Part shown: positions 26,903-34,343 of the stretch, piece after piece
Position numbering within the stretch: the first letter of the stretch is position 1
Layout: each line of letters opens with the position of its first letter
Position numbers and translations under genes: made by a program
Assembly: GCA_020438845.1 (NCBI GenBank)
Contig: JAGQTV010000104.1
Coordinates: 1 to 40,412 of the forward strand
Direction of reading: 5' to 3'
Length of the DNA stretch: 40,412 nucleotides
DNA from: Mycobacterium sp.
GTDB lineage: Bacteria; Actinomycetota; Actinomycetes; Mycobacteriales; Mycobacteriaceae
Notes under the pieces: model-generated
What the model was told of the DNA's origin: nothing
The model's database searches: none
Seen by the model: the letters and a program-made list of their open reading frames with translations, nothing else

Positions 26903-27719
26903 CCCAGGAGGTCAGACCGGTCACCTGCCGCAGCTCCTCGTCGTCCAGATCCCGCTTGGGCGCCCAGCCGACGGGCTTGCGGGCCACCATCGACCAGGTG
27001 TCGCGGGTACCCGGCATCAGCCGGCTCACCGCTCGGTAGGCGCGTCGGATCCGGGGCGGGACCTGACCGAGCATGTGGTGGGCACCGGTGAGTTCGACGA
27101 CCTCCAAGTCGAGAGCTCGGGCCAGGGCTTCGCAGTCGCCGCGGGTGTACTCCCGCACGGGGCCGCGCCAGCGCAGTCCCGGATACCAGTAGTAGACCTC
27201 GTAACGAGGGTTGTTGGTGCGGCCCCGTAGGACGGCGATCCGTTTGCGGAGGTTCACGTGGTTGGGGACGGTGACGAACAGGTAGCCGCCCTCGCGAACC
27301 CGTTCGAGCAGGCCGATCAGCAGGTGACGCGGGGAGTCGTGCAACTCCTCGAGCACGTCGTGCAGCATCAGCATGTCGAACTTTTCATCGGCCTGGAGCT
27401 CGTCGAGCGAAGTGAGGTACTCGATGCCCATCCCGCGCGCGAAATCCAGGATGCGCTTCCTGGCGTTGCCCCGCTGGTGCCACTCGTCACTGAGGTCGTC
27501 GATGGCGGTGCAGCGGTAGCCCAGTGCTGCCAAGGGGGCTGTCTTGTCGGCCGCCCCCGCGCCGAAGTCGAGCAGGCGAGAGCCCGGCGGAAGATAGCGG
27601 GCGACGGTTCGGACGATGCCCTGATGCCCGCCCAACGCCGGATCGAAATAGCCGCGGAAGGGGAATCGGGCAAGGGCATCGGCGCAGGCCCGCTCCACCT
27701 GTGACTGCGTGACGTGCAT
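26886..27719 (-). CDS. SAM-dependent methyltransferase (class I)
   Basis: The 277-residue protein has a full Rossmann methyltransferase core. Motif I is LLDFGAGAADKTAPLAALGY (about residues 49-68). CTAIDDLSDEWH is the acidic strand. DMLMLHDVLEELHDSPRHLL (about 115-134) is motif IV with the adjoining helix, and VREGGYLFVTVPNHVNLRKR (about 142-161) is motif VI. It is the first gene of the eight-gene minus-strand operon, divergent from the polymerase gene with 58 bp between starts. The VPNHVNLRKR and YTRGDCEALA segments are seen in glycan-associated enzymes of this kind, so it probably methylates a sugar or a terminal residue of the chain, perhaps ending elongation. Exact target unknown. Confidence 0.75.
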   Translation of the reverse strand: MHVTQSQVERACADALARFPFRGYFDPALGGHQGIVRTVARYLPPGSRLLDFGAGAADKTAPLAALGYRCTAIDDLSDEWHQRGNARKRILDFARGMGIEYLTSLDELQADEKFDMLMLHDVLEELHDSPRHLLIGLLERVREGGYLFVTVPNHVNLRKRIAVLRGRTNNPRYEVYYWYPGLRWRGPVREYTRGDCEALARALDLEVVELTGAHHMLGQVPPRIRRAYRAVSRLMPGTRDTWSMVARKPVGWAPKRDLDDEELRQVTGLTSWDEVTG

Positions 27720-27777
27720 GCGGCTATCGTTTCACCCAGCAGATCGGAATTGGGCAGAAGGCGGCAGGCGGGAGGGC
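27720..27777. promoter_or_regulatory. Divergent promoter region of polysaccharide locus
   Basis: Only 58 bp separate the start codons of the minus-strand methyltransferase and the plus-strand polymerase, so both operons must be driven from here or from inside the 5' ends of the genes. TATCGT (27725-27730) is a possible plus-strand -10 but lacks a good -35. GGAGGG at 27771-27776 is the RBS of the polymerase gene. Confidence 0.35.
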
Positions 27778-29037
27778 ATGACGGTGACATTGGCCGGTTC
27801 CACACCGCTGGGCGCCGTGCCGGTGCTGCGCCGCCACGATCCAGTACTCCGGGGCCACCTGGCGGTGTTCGCCATCGGCGCCACCTCCGGCATACACCTG
27901 ATGCAGTACGCGGCTACCGGGCTGTCGGTGATCTGCCTGCTGCTTGTTCCCGGCTACCTATTGATGACCCACCGAGGCGTGGATCTGCTGCCGCTGCTGC
28001 TCGCGGTGCTCGGCTGGATTTCGTTCCTGATAACCAGCCTGGTCAATCAGGTGACTCTGCTGTGGCCCAATGCGCTCGGGCCGGGAGCGTTTTCGCTTTA
28101 TCTGATCGGGCTGACGGTGCTCACTGGACGGTCTGTGGACAAGATCGCCTGGGTGCTCGGCGGCGTCGGGCTCGGGGTGGTCATCTTTTTCGCCGGCCGC
28201 GGCATCGAACTGACCAACACCGGCAGCTTCCTGAATGTCTGGAAATACGGCGTCGCGCCGGGCTTCACGATCCTGTTGGTGTTCTTACTCGTCGTCGCGA
28301 GGATGAGGCCCACCCGGATCGCTGTGGTGCTGCTGCTGCTTGGCCTGGCGAGCCTGGGGCTGAACTACCGCTCCCACGCGCTGGTGTGTCTGCTGGCGGC
28401 CGCGACGTTGTGGACGCGGGCCATCTTCGGTGACCGGGTCAAGAAGGGCTGGCAGTTCGCCGGGGTGATCGGCGTCGGCCTGGTGTTCGGCAACGTGATG
28501 CCGGCCCTGGCGCGCACCGGGCTTTTCGGGCCGGCTTTGCAAACCAAGACCTTGGAGCAGGACACCGCCCATCTACCGATCCTGCTGGCCGGGCGCACTG
28601 AGCCGCCGATGAGCTTCACCGCGATCATGGAGCACCCCTGGCTGGGGTGGGGAAGCGCGCTGCGGTTGACGCCGGACTTCTACGCCCGCGCAGAGCATCT
28701 GGCGTTGCGCTGGGGCTACGAGCCGACCTTCGAGTTCGTCGGCTACTGGCGGCTACCGCCCAACGACTACTCCTTCCACTCGATCATCCTGGGCTCGTGG
28801 GCCGAGGGCGGCCTGCTGGCCGCGCTGATGCCGCTATGGTTGCTGTTCGCCTGTGTCGCCATGGTGTGGAACTTCACTCGGTATGGCCGCTGGGCCCCGA
28901 TGGTCCTCACGGTGTCTTTGCAGACCATCTGGGACCTGCAGTTCGCACCGTGGATGTACAACGCGCCCGCCATCTATGCGTGCCTCGCGTTGTTGTTCTG
29001 CGCCGGGCATTTCCGAGGCCGAACCGTCCCCTCGTGA
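27778..29037 (+). CDS. Wzy-like polymerase / O-antigen ligase family protein
   Basis: The ATG at 27778 follows GGAGGG and is preferred over the earlier ATG at 27709, which lies in the divergent gene's 5' end. The 419-residue protein is a polytopic membrane protein with about ten to eleven hydrophobic segments. A large extracytoplasmic loop at about residues 260-335 contains LLAGRTEPPMSF and EHPWLGWGSALRL. The latter matches the [HN]PxxGxG-type motif of the O-antigen ligase/Wzy superfamily. Such proteins join flipped repeat units into polymer on the outer face of the membrane, or ligate polymer to an acceptor. It is followed directly by a GT2 and a flippase in a coupled operon, which favours the polymerase role. 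Confidence 0.8.
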   Translation: MTVTLAGSTPLGAVPVLRRHDPVLRGHLAVFAIGATSGIHLMQYAATGLSVICLLLVPGYLLMTHRGVDLLPLLLAVLGWISFLITSLVNQVTLLWPNALGPGAFSLYLIGLTVLTGRSVDKIAWVLGGVGLGVVIFFAGRGIELTNTGSFLNVWKYGVAPGFTILLVFLLVVARMRPTRIAVVLLLLGLASLGLNYRSHALVCLLAAATLWTRAIFGDRVKKGWQFAGVIGVGLVFGNVMPALARTGLFGPALQTKTLEQDTAHLPILLAGRTEPPMSFTAIMEHPWLGWGSALRLTPDFYARAEHLALRWGYEPTFEFVGYWRLPPNDYSFHSIILGSWAEGGLLAALMPLWLLFACVAMVWNFTRYGRWAPMVLTVSLQTIWDLQFAPWMYNAPAIYACLALLFCAGHFRGRTVPS

Positions 29038-29909
29038 CCGTCAGTGTCGTCATCCCCACGGTGGGACGGTCGTCGCTGCACCGGGCTGTGGAATCAGTGC
29101 TCGGCCAGACCGAACCGGTGGACGAGGTCATCATCGTCGCCGATACCGCCGAGCCGGTCTCGTACCCCGTCGACGATCGAATCATGCTGTTGCGCAACGA
29201 GAGCAACTCCGGTCCGGCTGTCAGCCGCCGCCGCGGCATCGACGCCGCCAGAGGCTCGGTGATCGCCCTGCTGGACGACGACGACGAGTGGCATCCGGAC
29301 AAGCTTCAGCGTCAATTGGCCGCCGTCGCGGGTGCGGGTCCGCACTGGATCGCGTCCTGCCGGATGGAAGCTGTCGGCCCGGGGGATCGACGGCGCGTGT
29401 GGCCCCGCCGTGTCATCGGGGCGCGGGAACCCGTCGGCGACTACCTGTTTCGATTCACCGACCTGCGGCACGGCGGGCGTGCACTGCAGACCTCCACGCT
29501 GTGCTTTCCGGCTGAGTTGGCTCGTGCCGTGCACTGGGACGCCCATGCCGGTGCGGTTCATGACGAACCCAGTTGGCTCCTGGCGGTCGCCCGGCAGTTT
29601 CCCGATCTTCGCGTGATCCAACTCCCCGAGGTACTGAGCACCTATCACGTGGCGCACTCGTCGCTGTCCCGTCAGCAGGTCGACCTGACCGACAGTTACA
29701 TCGCCTGGGGGCTGCGGTACCTGGCCGGTGAATCGCCCCGGGTGCGCGGCGACTACCTGTGTTCCAGTCCGGTTAGCGCCGCCGTGACCGCCCGGTCGCT
29801 GTCCGGAATCGGGCGCGCGGTACGGGCGTCGTTCCGCCACGGCCGTCCCGGATTGCCGGCCCTCGGCTTCGCCGCGCTGAGCGCGGTGCGGCTCCTGGTG
29901 CGTCGATGA
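29034..29909 (+). CDS. Glycosyltransferase, GT2 family
   Basis: The GTG at 29034 overlaps the polymerase stop (GTGA). The 291-residue protein begins TVSVVIPTVGRSSLHRAVES, the GT-A nucleotide-binding strand and helix. NSGPAVSRRRGIDAARGSVI (about residues 59-78) and ALLDDDDEWHPDKL (about 79-92) give the DxD metal site. The C-terminal half contains HDEPSWLLAVARQFPDL (about 176-192), where the Asp-Glu is the probable catalytic-base region. It is inverting by family. No transmembrane segment is visible, so it acts at the cytoplasmic face on the lipid-linked unit. It and the GT4 in the minus-strand operon are the only two sugar-adding enzymes here besides the initiating transferase. Confidence 0.85.
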   Translation: MTVSVVIPTVGRSSLHRAVESVLGQTEPVDEVIIVADTAEPVSYPVDDRIMLLRNESNSGPAVSRRRGIDAARGSVIALLDDDDEWHPDKLQRQLAAVAGAGPHWIASCRMEAVGPGDRRRVWPRRVIGAREPVGDYLFRFTDLRHGGRALQTSTLCFPAELARAVHWDAHAGAVHDEPSWLLAVARQFPDLRVIQLPEVLSTYHVAHSSLSRQQVDLTDSYIAWGLRYLAGESPRVRGDYLCSSPVSAAVTARSLSGIGRAVRASFRHGRPGLPALGFAALSAVRLLVRR

Positions 29910-31252
29910 CCGCCGACCCCGATCGGCTCACCAAGGCCGAGCGCCGGTCGGCGATCTTCGGCCCGCTCTACCGGATCCTCGGCACCCCGGTGGTGGCGCT
30001 GCTGGGCTTGGCCAACACCGCGATCATCGTCCGAGAGACAGGGGCGGCCGTCTTCGGCCTGGTGGCGCTGGTGGCCACCATCACCCTGTTGTTCCCGTTC
30101 GCCGATCTCGGGATCGGGGCGACCGCGATGACCGCTGGTGCCCAACTGAGCGGACCCCTGCAGGACCCGCATGCCGCCGATGTCATCCGCCGCTCTTATC
30201 ACGTGCTGTTCGGCGTGGCGGGGGCTGTAATCCTGGCCGCCCTTGGCGTGATGGCGGCTGATCGGTGGACGGTGCTGACCGGATTCTCCAGCGGTCCCGA
30301 CGACCGGTGGGCCATCACCGTGGCGGCGTGTGTGTTCGCGTTGACCATTCCGGCCGGTCTAGGGGTGCGCATACTCGGCGGTTTGGACCGGGTTCCGCTG
30401 GCCAGCCTCATCTTGATGAGCAACTCGCTGTTCGCACTGGCGATCACCGGTGTGCTCTACCTGATCGGCGCACCCGGGATCTGGTACGCGGTCTCGGCCC
30501 TGGGCGGTCTGCTGATCGGCCAACTCGTTGGCACCGTTCTGGCTGCGCGATTGTCCGGGCTGGGATGGTCGTCGTTCGGCCGGGTCCGGACCCGTGGCAC
30601 GCGGCTGCTCCGCGGCAGTCTCTGGCTGTTCCTGATGGGCGTCGGACTACCCATCGGGTTCCAAGCCGGGCGAGTCATCCTGGCGCATCGCTCGACCCCA
30701 CTGGAGTTGTCCGAATACGCGCTGATGGCGCAGATCTACGGGGTGTGCTGGGCGGCGTTCATGATGGCGGGATTCGCCCTGTGGCCCATATTCGTGAAGC
30801 GCCGCAACATGGTTGGAGCCACTCTGCGGATCTGGGGACAGATGACAGCCCTGCTGGGAGGTCTCGCCATGGTGGTCACGGTGATCTTCGTCCTGTTGGC
30901 GCCGTGGGCCGGCCGAATCCTGTCCGGCGGCAGCATCACGATCTCCGCGCAGTTGGCGTTGGCGTTCGGCGCTCTGCTGGTGGGCCAGAGCACGTATTTG
31001 TCGTCCAACATGTTGTTGACCCGGCCCGAGGAAGCTCGCTGGCAGGCCTGGTGGGCGCTGACGATGGCGGCGGTGAGTGTGGGGCTGGGCGCGTTGGCCG
31101 CGCCACGGTTCGGGGCTGCCGGTGTCGGCTACTCGGCCGCGATCGCGGTTCTCATTGCGCAGGTGGTTCCAGCTCTATTGTGGGTTCCTCGGATGGTGCG
31201 GAGACGGCCGGTGGGAGACGCTTCAACAATCGAGCCTTCTGGCCAATCATGA
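29906..31252 (+). CDS. Wzx-like polysaccharide flippase
   Basis: The ATG at 29906 overlaps the GT2 stop (ATGA). The 448-residue protein has about twelve hydrophobic segments spread evenly, beginning with GPLYRILGTPVVALLGLANT and ending with AAIAVLIAQVVPALLWVP. This is the plan of the MOP/MATE-type oligosaccharide flippases (Wzx, RfbX). FADLGIGATAMTAGAQ (about residues 69-84) is the typical Wzx loop after the second helix. It would move the undecaprenyl-diphosphate-linked repeat unit across the cytoplasmic membrane for the polymerase. Its last 101 bp overlap the convergent acetyltransferase gene, with both reading frames intact there. Confidence 0.8.
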   Translation: MTADPDRLTKAERRSAIFGPLYRILGTPVVALLGLANTAIIVRETGAAVFGLVALVATITLLFPFADLGIGATAMTAGAQLSGPLQDPHAADVIRRSYHVLFGVAGAVILAALGVMAADRWTVLTGFSSGPDDRWAITVAACVFALTIPAGLGVRILGGLDRVPLASLILMSNSLFALAITGVLYLIGAPGIWYAVSALGGLLIGQLVGTVLAARLSGLGWSSFGRVRTRGTRLLRGSLWLFLMGVGLPIGFQAGRVILAHRSTPLELSEYALMAQIYGVCWAAFMMAGFALWPIFVKRRNMVGATLRIWGQMTALLGGLAMVVTVIFVLLAPWAGRILSGGSITISAQLALAFGALLVGQSTYLSSNMLLTRPEEARWQAWWALTMAAVSVGLGALAAPRFGAAGVGYSAAIAVLIAQVVPALLWVPRMVRRRPVGDASTIEPSGQS

Positions 31253-31808
31253 CGTCGCCGGGGCCGACGTCGTCGAGGACGACGGCACCCGCGCCGATGA
31301 ACGCGCCATCGCCCACGGTGATGTCACCCAGCACCAAGGCTCCAGCGCCGATCGTGACGTGGTCGCCGATCGTGGGCGCGCCATGTTCGTCCGTGAACCC
31401 TATGGTGACCTGCTGGTTGAGCCAGAAATGGCTCCCGATTGATTTGGCGGCCACCAGGGTGGCGATGCCGTGCTGAATGAAGCAGGCCGGGCCCAGGCTG
31501 TCAGGTTCGAAGATGACGGCTTCCTGGCCCTTGTAGAGCCGGCGCATCAGCAGCCGGACCGGCAACGGGCTTGTGCCGCGCAGCCGATAGTGAACCAGCG
31601 TGCGGAACTCTGACAAGGCGCCGGTGAAGAAGGAGAACCGGGTCCGGGTGTCCATCGCGGCGAGGTTCTCATCCTTGAGGCACTCGACCCACCAGTCGAC
31701 GTCGGCCAGGATGTCATGCCGCGCTGGCGACCGCATAGCAGTGACCCATAGTGGATAAGCCCAGATACGCGCCAGTTTCAACAGGATTGGCGGGCGAGGC
31801 GGCGGCAT
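31152..31808 (-). CDS. Serine acetyltransferase-like O-acetyltransferase
   Basis: The ATG at 31808 is chosen over the longer frame because it lies just after the GH16 stop (13-bp gap) and gives the natural N-terminus MPPPRPPILLKLARIW. The 218-residue product has a helical N-terminal half and a C-terminal left-handed beta-helix. ACFIQHGIATLVAAKSIGSH and WLNQQVTIGFTDEHGAPTIG (with the catalytic His) are characteristic of the CysE/serine O-acetyltransferase branch. GDHVTIGAGALVLGDITVGD continues the coil. CysE-like proteins inside polysaccharide clusters usually acetylate sugars rather than serine. The last ~33 residues are antisense to the flippase gene and are Pro/Glu-rich (SAPSEEPTIELEPPAQ), so they may be a later extension. 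Confidence 0.75.
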   Translation of the reverse strand: MPPPRPPILLKLARIWAYPLWVTAMRSPARHDILADVDWWVECLKDENLAAMDTRTRFSFFTGALSEFRTLVHYRLRGTSPLPVRLLMRRLYKGQEAVIFEPDSLGPACFIQHGIATLVAAKSIGSHFWLNQQVTIGFTDEHGAPTIGDHVTIGAGALVLGDITVGDGAFIGAGAVVLDDVGPGDVMIGQKARLLKRLPPAVSAPSEEPTIELEPPAQ

Positions 31809-31821
31809 GAAACCGATTCTA

Positions 31822-32640
31822 TTAAGTGGGCATCGGTGTGTAAGTGAACTGATCAACCAGCATGGTTGCCGGCCATGGGGTGGAGGCGTCCGGAGGCCCA
31901 GGCCAGGGGCCGCCGACAGCGATGTTCAGCAGCGCGTACATCGGCTCGTTGAACACCCATTTCCCGCCGGGCGGCAGCGACTCAGGGGTGAAACTCCCCA
32001 GCGTCTGCTCGTCGACCCCGATGACGATCGAATTCGGCGCCCAGTTCAACCAGTAGTTGTGAAAATCGTCGGTCAGATCTGGGATCGGACCCCTCGCTCC
32101 GACTACCTTGCCACTGGCCGCTCCGCCGCCGTAATAGTCGGTGCCACCCTGCGGTCCGTGTAACGCGACGTGGAACGTGTCGCCGTTGTTGACTAGTTCC
32201 ATGATGTCGATCTCGCCACAGTCGGGCCAGGCTGAGGGGTCATCGGGGTGATAATTCGTTCCGAGCAGCCAGAACGCCGGCCAGATTCCCTGTCCGGAGG
32301 GAAATTTGATGCGAGCGCTGATGGTCCCGTACTGCATGGTGAGCTTGCCGCGGGTCACAGGCCGCGCAGACGTGTAGCCGTCCGGTGCAGGACGCGCCTG
32401 GATAACCAGGTGGCCGTCGCCGTCGAGGCGGACGTTGTCGGGGTTAAGGGTGTAGGTCTGCAGTCCGTCGTCTCGCCATGGGCCGAGATCGAAGTCCCAC
32501 AGCGCTGGGTCGGGTAGTGAGCCTGCTGGTCCGTCGAAGTTGTCGATGATCGTGCCGGGTGATTGTGCCGACGCGACCGCTGGACAGGTACTTCCTGTCA
32601 GAGTGACTGCCAAGATCAGCGTGAGGAATCTTCGCTTCAT
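31822..32640 (-). CDS. Secreted GH16 beta-glucanase-like hydrolase
   Basis: The ATG at 32640 gives a 272-residue preprotein with a clear signal peptide (MKRRFLTLILAVTLTGSTC, cleavage probably after ASA near residue 25). The GH16 catalytic motif is E143-I-D145-I-M-E148 in DCGEIDIME; E143 is the nucleophile and E148 the acid/base. TMQYGTISARIKFPSGQGIW and FWLLGTNYHPDD before it, and HNYWLNWAPNSIVIGVD after it, are standard. GH16 enzymes cleave beta-1,3- or mixed beta-1,3/1,4-glucans and related galactans. Placed in an export cluster, it parallels ExoK of rhizobial succinoglycan loci, which trims the secreted polymer. The polymer may therefore contain a beta-linked glucose or galactose in its backbone. 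Confidence 0.85.
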   Translation of the reverse strand: MKRRFLTLILAVTLTGSTCPAVASAQSPGTIIDNFDGPAGSLPDPALWDFDLGPWRDDGLQTYTLNPDNVRLDGDGHLVIQARPAPDGYTSARPVTRGKLTMQYGTISARIKFPSGQGIWPAFWLLGTNYHPDDPSAWPDCGEIDIMELVNNGDTFHVALHGPQGGTDYYGGGAASGKVVGARGPIPDLTDDFHNYWLNWAPNSIVIGVDEQTLGSFTPESLPPGGKWVFNEPMYALLNIAVGGPWPGPPDASTPWPATMLVDQFTYTPMPT

Positions 32641-32823
32641 GATGCTGGCAAGCGTATCGGCGATTGCAGTGTCTACTGGCACCGGGCGACCTGGCCCGTC
32701 ACTCCTCTGCGTGTCAGGGTGAGTTAAGTCCAGTGGTTCATAGCATCCCGCCTGCAGGGCGAGATACGGCTCAACACGACGATGACGATTTCCAGCCTGG
32801 CTGTTGGCGGGGAAAATGGGCCG

Positions 32824-33216
32824 ATGGGTTCACCGCATCCACGCTCGGAAGGGCCGCGACGGCGGCGTACGTTCAGCCCGGCTGAGAAGCTGGCGCACCT
32901 GGAGGCCTACCAGCAGGCCTGCTCAACCAACGGAGGCGGGGCCTATCTGCGCCGCGAGGGCCTGTATTCCTCGCTGATCTGCTAGTGGCGCAAGCACCGC
33001 GACGCCGGGCTGCTTCGGGACAAGCCGACCGGGGCGAAAGTCGGCAGGCTCACCGCCGAGCAGGCCGAGATCGCCCGGCTGAAGGGTGAACTCGACAGGA
33101 CAGCCAGGCGGCTGGCCACCACTGAGGCAGCTTTGGAGATCATGGGAAAAGCACACGCGCTCTTGGAGAGTCTCTCCGAGAGCGCGGAGTCGCCGAGCAC
33201 GCCGAGACGGCGTTGA
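32824..33216 (+). pseudogene. IS3-family orfA, interrupted by a stop
   Basis: The frame starts MGSPHPRSEGPRRRRTFSPA, and the helix-turn-helix region AEKLAHLEAYQQACSTNGGG and YLRREGLYSSLI follow. An in-frame TAG at 32983-32985 (residue 54) falls just before WRKHRDAG, a segment conserved in this orfA family. The remaining part contains the leucine-zipper region LTAEQAEIARLKGELDRTAR and ends at the TGA at 33214-33216. The reading frame is otherwise intact, so a single nonsense change disabled it. Confidence 0.75.
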
Positions 33217-33242
33217 TGCATGTCTGAAACGCGGGGCGCTCG

Positions 33243-34226
33243 CAAGGAATCCCAACTCGGGCGGCGGCGGAGTTGACCGGCATGAACTGCTCGACCGCGC
33301 TGCGTCGCGCCGCACCCAAGCCGGCCACGCCGGCTCGGGGTTCCCGGTGCCGGTCAACAAGCTCACCGCCGCTGAGTGCGCCCGAGTTCTCGATGAGCTC
33401 AACAGCGCCCGCCTCGTCGACACCACCCCGACGCAGGTGTGGGCCACGCTGCTCGAGGAGGGCACCTACCTGTGCTCGGTCTCCACGATGTATCGCATCC
33501 TGAATGCGAACAAACAGGTCAAAGAGCGCCGCCGGCGGGCCCGGCACCGCAAAGCGGTCTGCCCGGAGCTGGTGGCCACCGCCCCGCCGGCAGGTGTACT
33601 GCTGGGACATCACCAAACTGGCCGGCCCGGCTAAGGGGATCTACTACGACGCCTACGTGATGATCGACATCTATTGCCGTTACATCGTCGGGGTCCATGT
33701 CGACGCCCGCGAATGCGGGGTGCTGGCCACTGAGATGATGGAACAGATCTTCGGCACCTATGGCGTCCCGCACGTCGTCCACGCCGATCGGGGAACGTCG
33801 ATGACCAGCAACAGCGTCGCCGGGCTGCTTGCCGAACTGGGCGTGACGGGCTCGCATTCGCGGCCCAAGGTCTCCAACGACAACCCCTACAGCGAGTCGT
33901 GGCTCAAGACCCTCAAGTACGCCCCGACCTTCCCGGAACGGTTCCAATCCATCCACCACGCAAGGGACTTCATGAACGAATTCGTCGCCTGGTACAACCA
34001 CGAGCGCCGCCACAACGGCATCGGCCAGCACACCCTCGCCGAGGTCTTCTACGGCCTGGCTAAGGATAAAGACACCGCTCGCCGAGCTGTCCTGGCCGAT
34101 GCCCGAGCGCGCCACCGGCACCGCCTCAGCGGCGACACCGCACCCAAGATCATCAACCTACCCCAGACCGCCGCGATCAACCCACCCAAACCAGCAGAAC
34201 CGCAGAGCCGGACCGCCGCCGCCTGA
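33243..34226 (+). pseudogene. IS3-family orfB (DDE transposase), frameshifted
   Basis: Three frames must be joined. They are GIPTRAAAELTGMN up to about 33345, then PVPVNKLTAAECARVLDELN to LVATAP near 33585, then RQVYCWDITKLAGPAKGIYY to the TGA at 34224-34226. The second break sits at CCGCCGG near 33590 and looks like a one-base insertion. The DDE triad is present across the frames: D in YCWDITKL, D in VVHADRGTSM, and E in DNPYSESWLKTLKY. YNHERRHNGIGQHTLAEVFY completes the integrase core. The transposase cannot be made from this copy. Confidence 0.8.
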
Positions 34227-34343
34227 CACCCCCTGGACTCAAACACCTTGACAAGTTCCGCTCGGGGAAGGCTGTATCTGGGCTAACGTGAATTGGCAGG
34301 ATTGCGATCACGGTGGGATGCAAAGCTTATTGACCTTAGGTGG

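Larger units (their letters stand above)
32712..34253 (+). mobile_element. Defective IS3-family element
   Basis: Imperfect inverted repeats bound the element. The left end from 32712 reads TGTCAGGGTG then GTCCAG; the right end, read inward on the minus strand from 34253, is TGTCAAGGTG then GTCCAG. They are about 24 bp long with a few mismatches and one base offset. The element is 1542 bp and carries IS3-type orfA and orfB, both inactivated. No matching target duplication is visible at the flanks, so the insertion is old or one end has moved. It separates the GH16 gene from the initiating sugar transferase. Confidence 0.75.
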
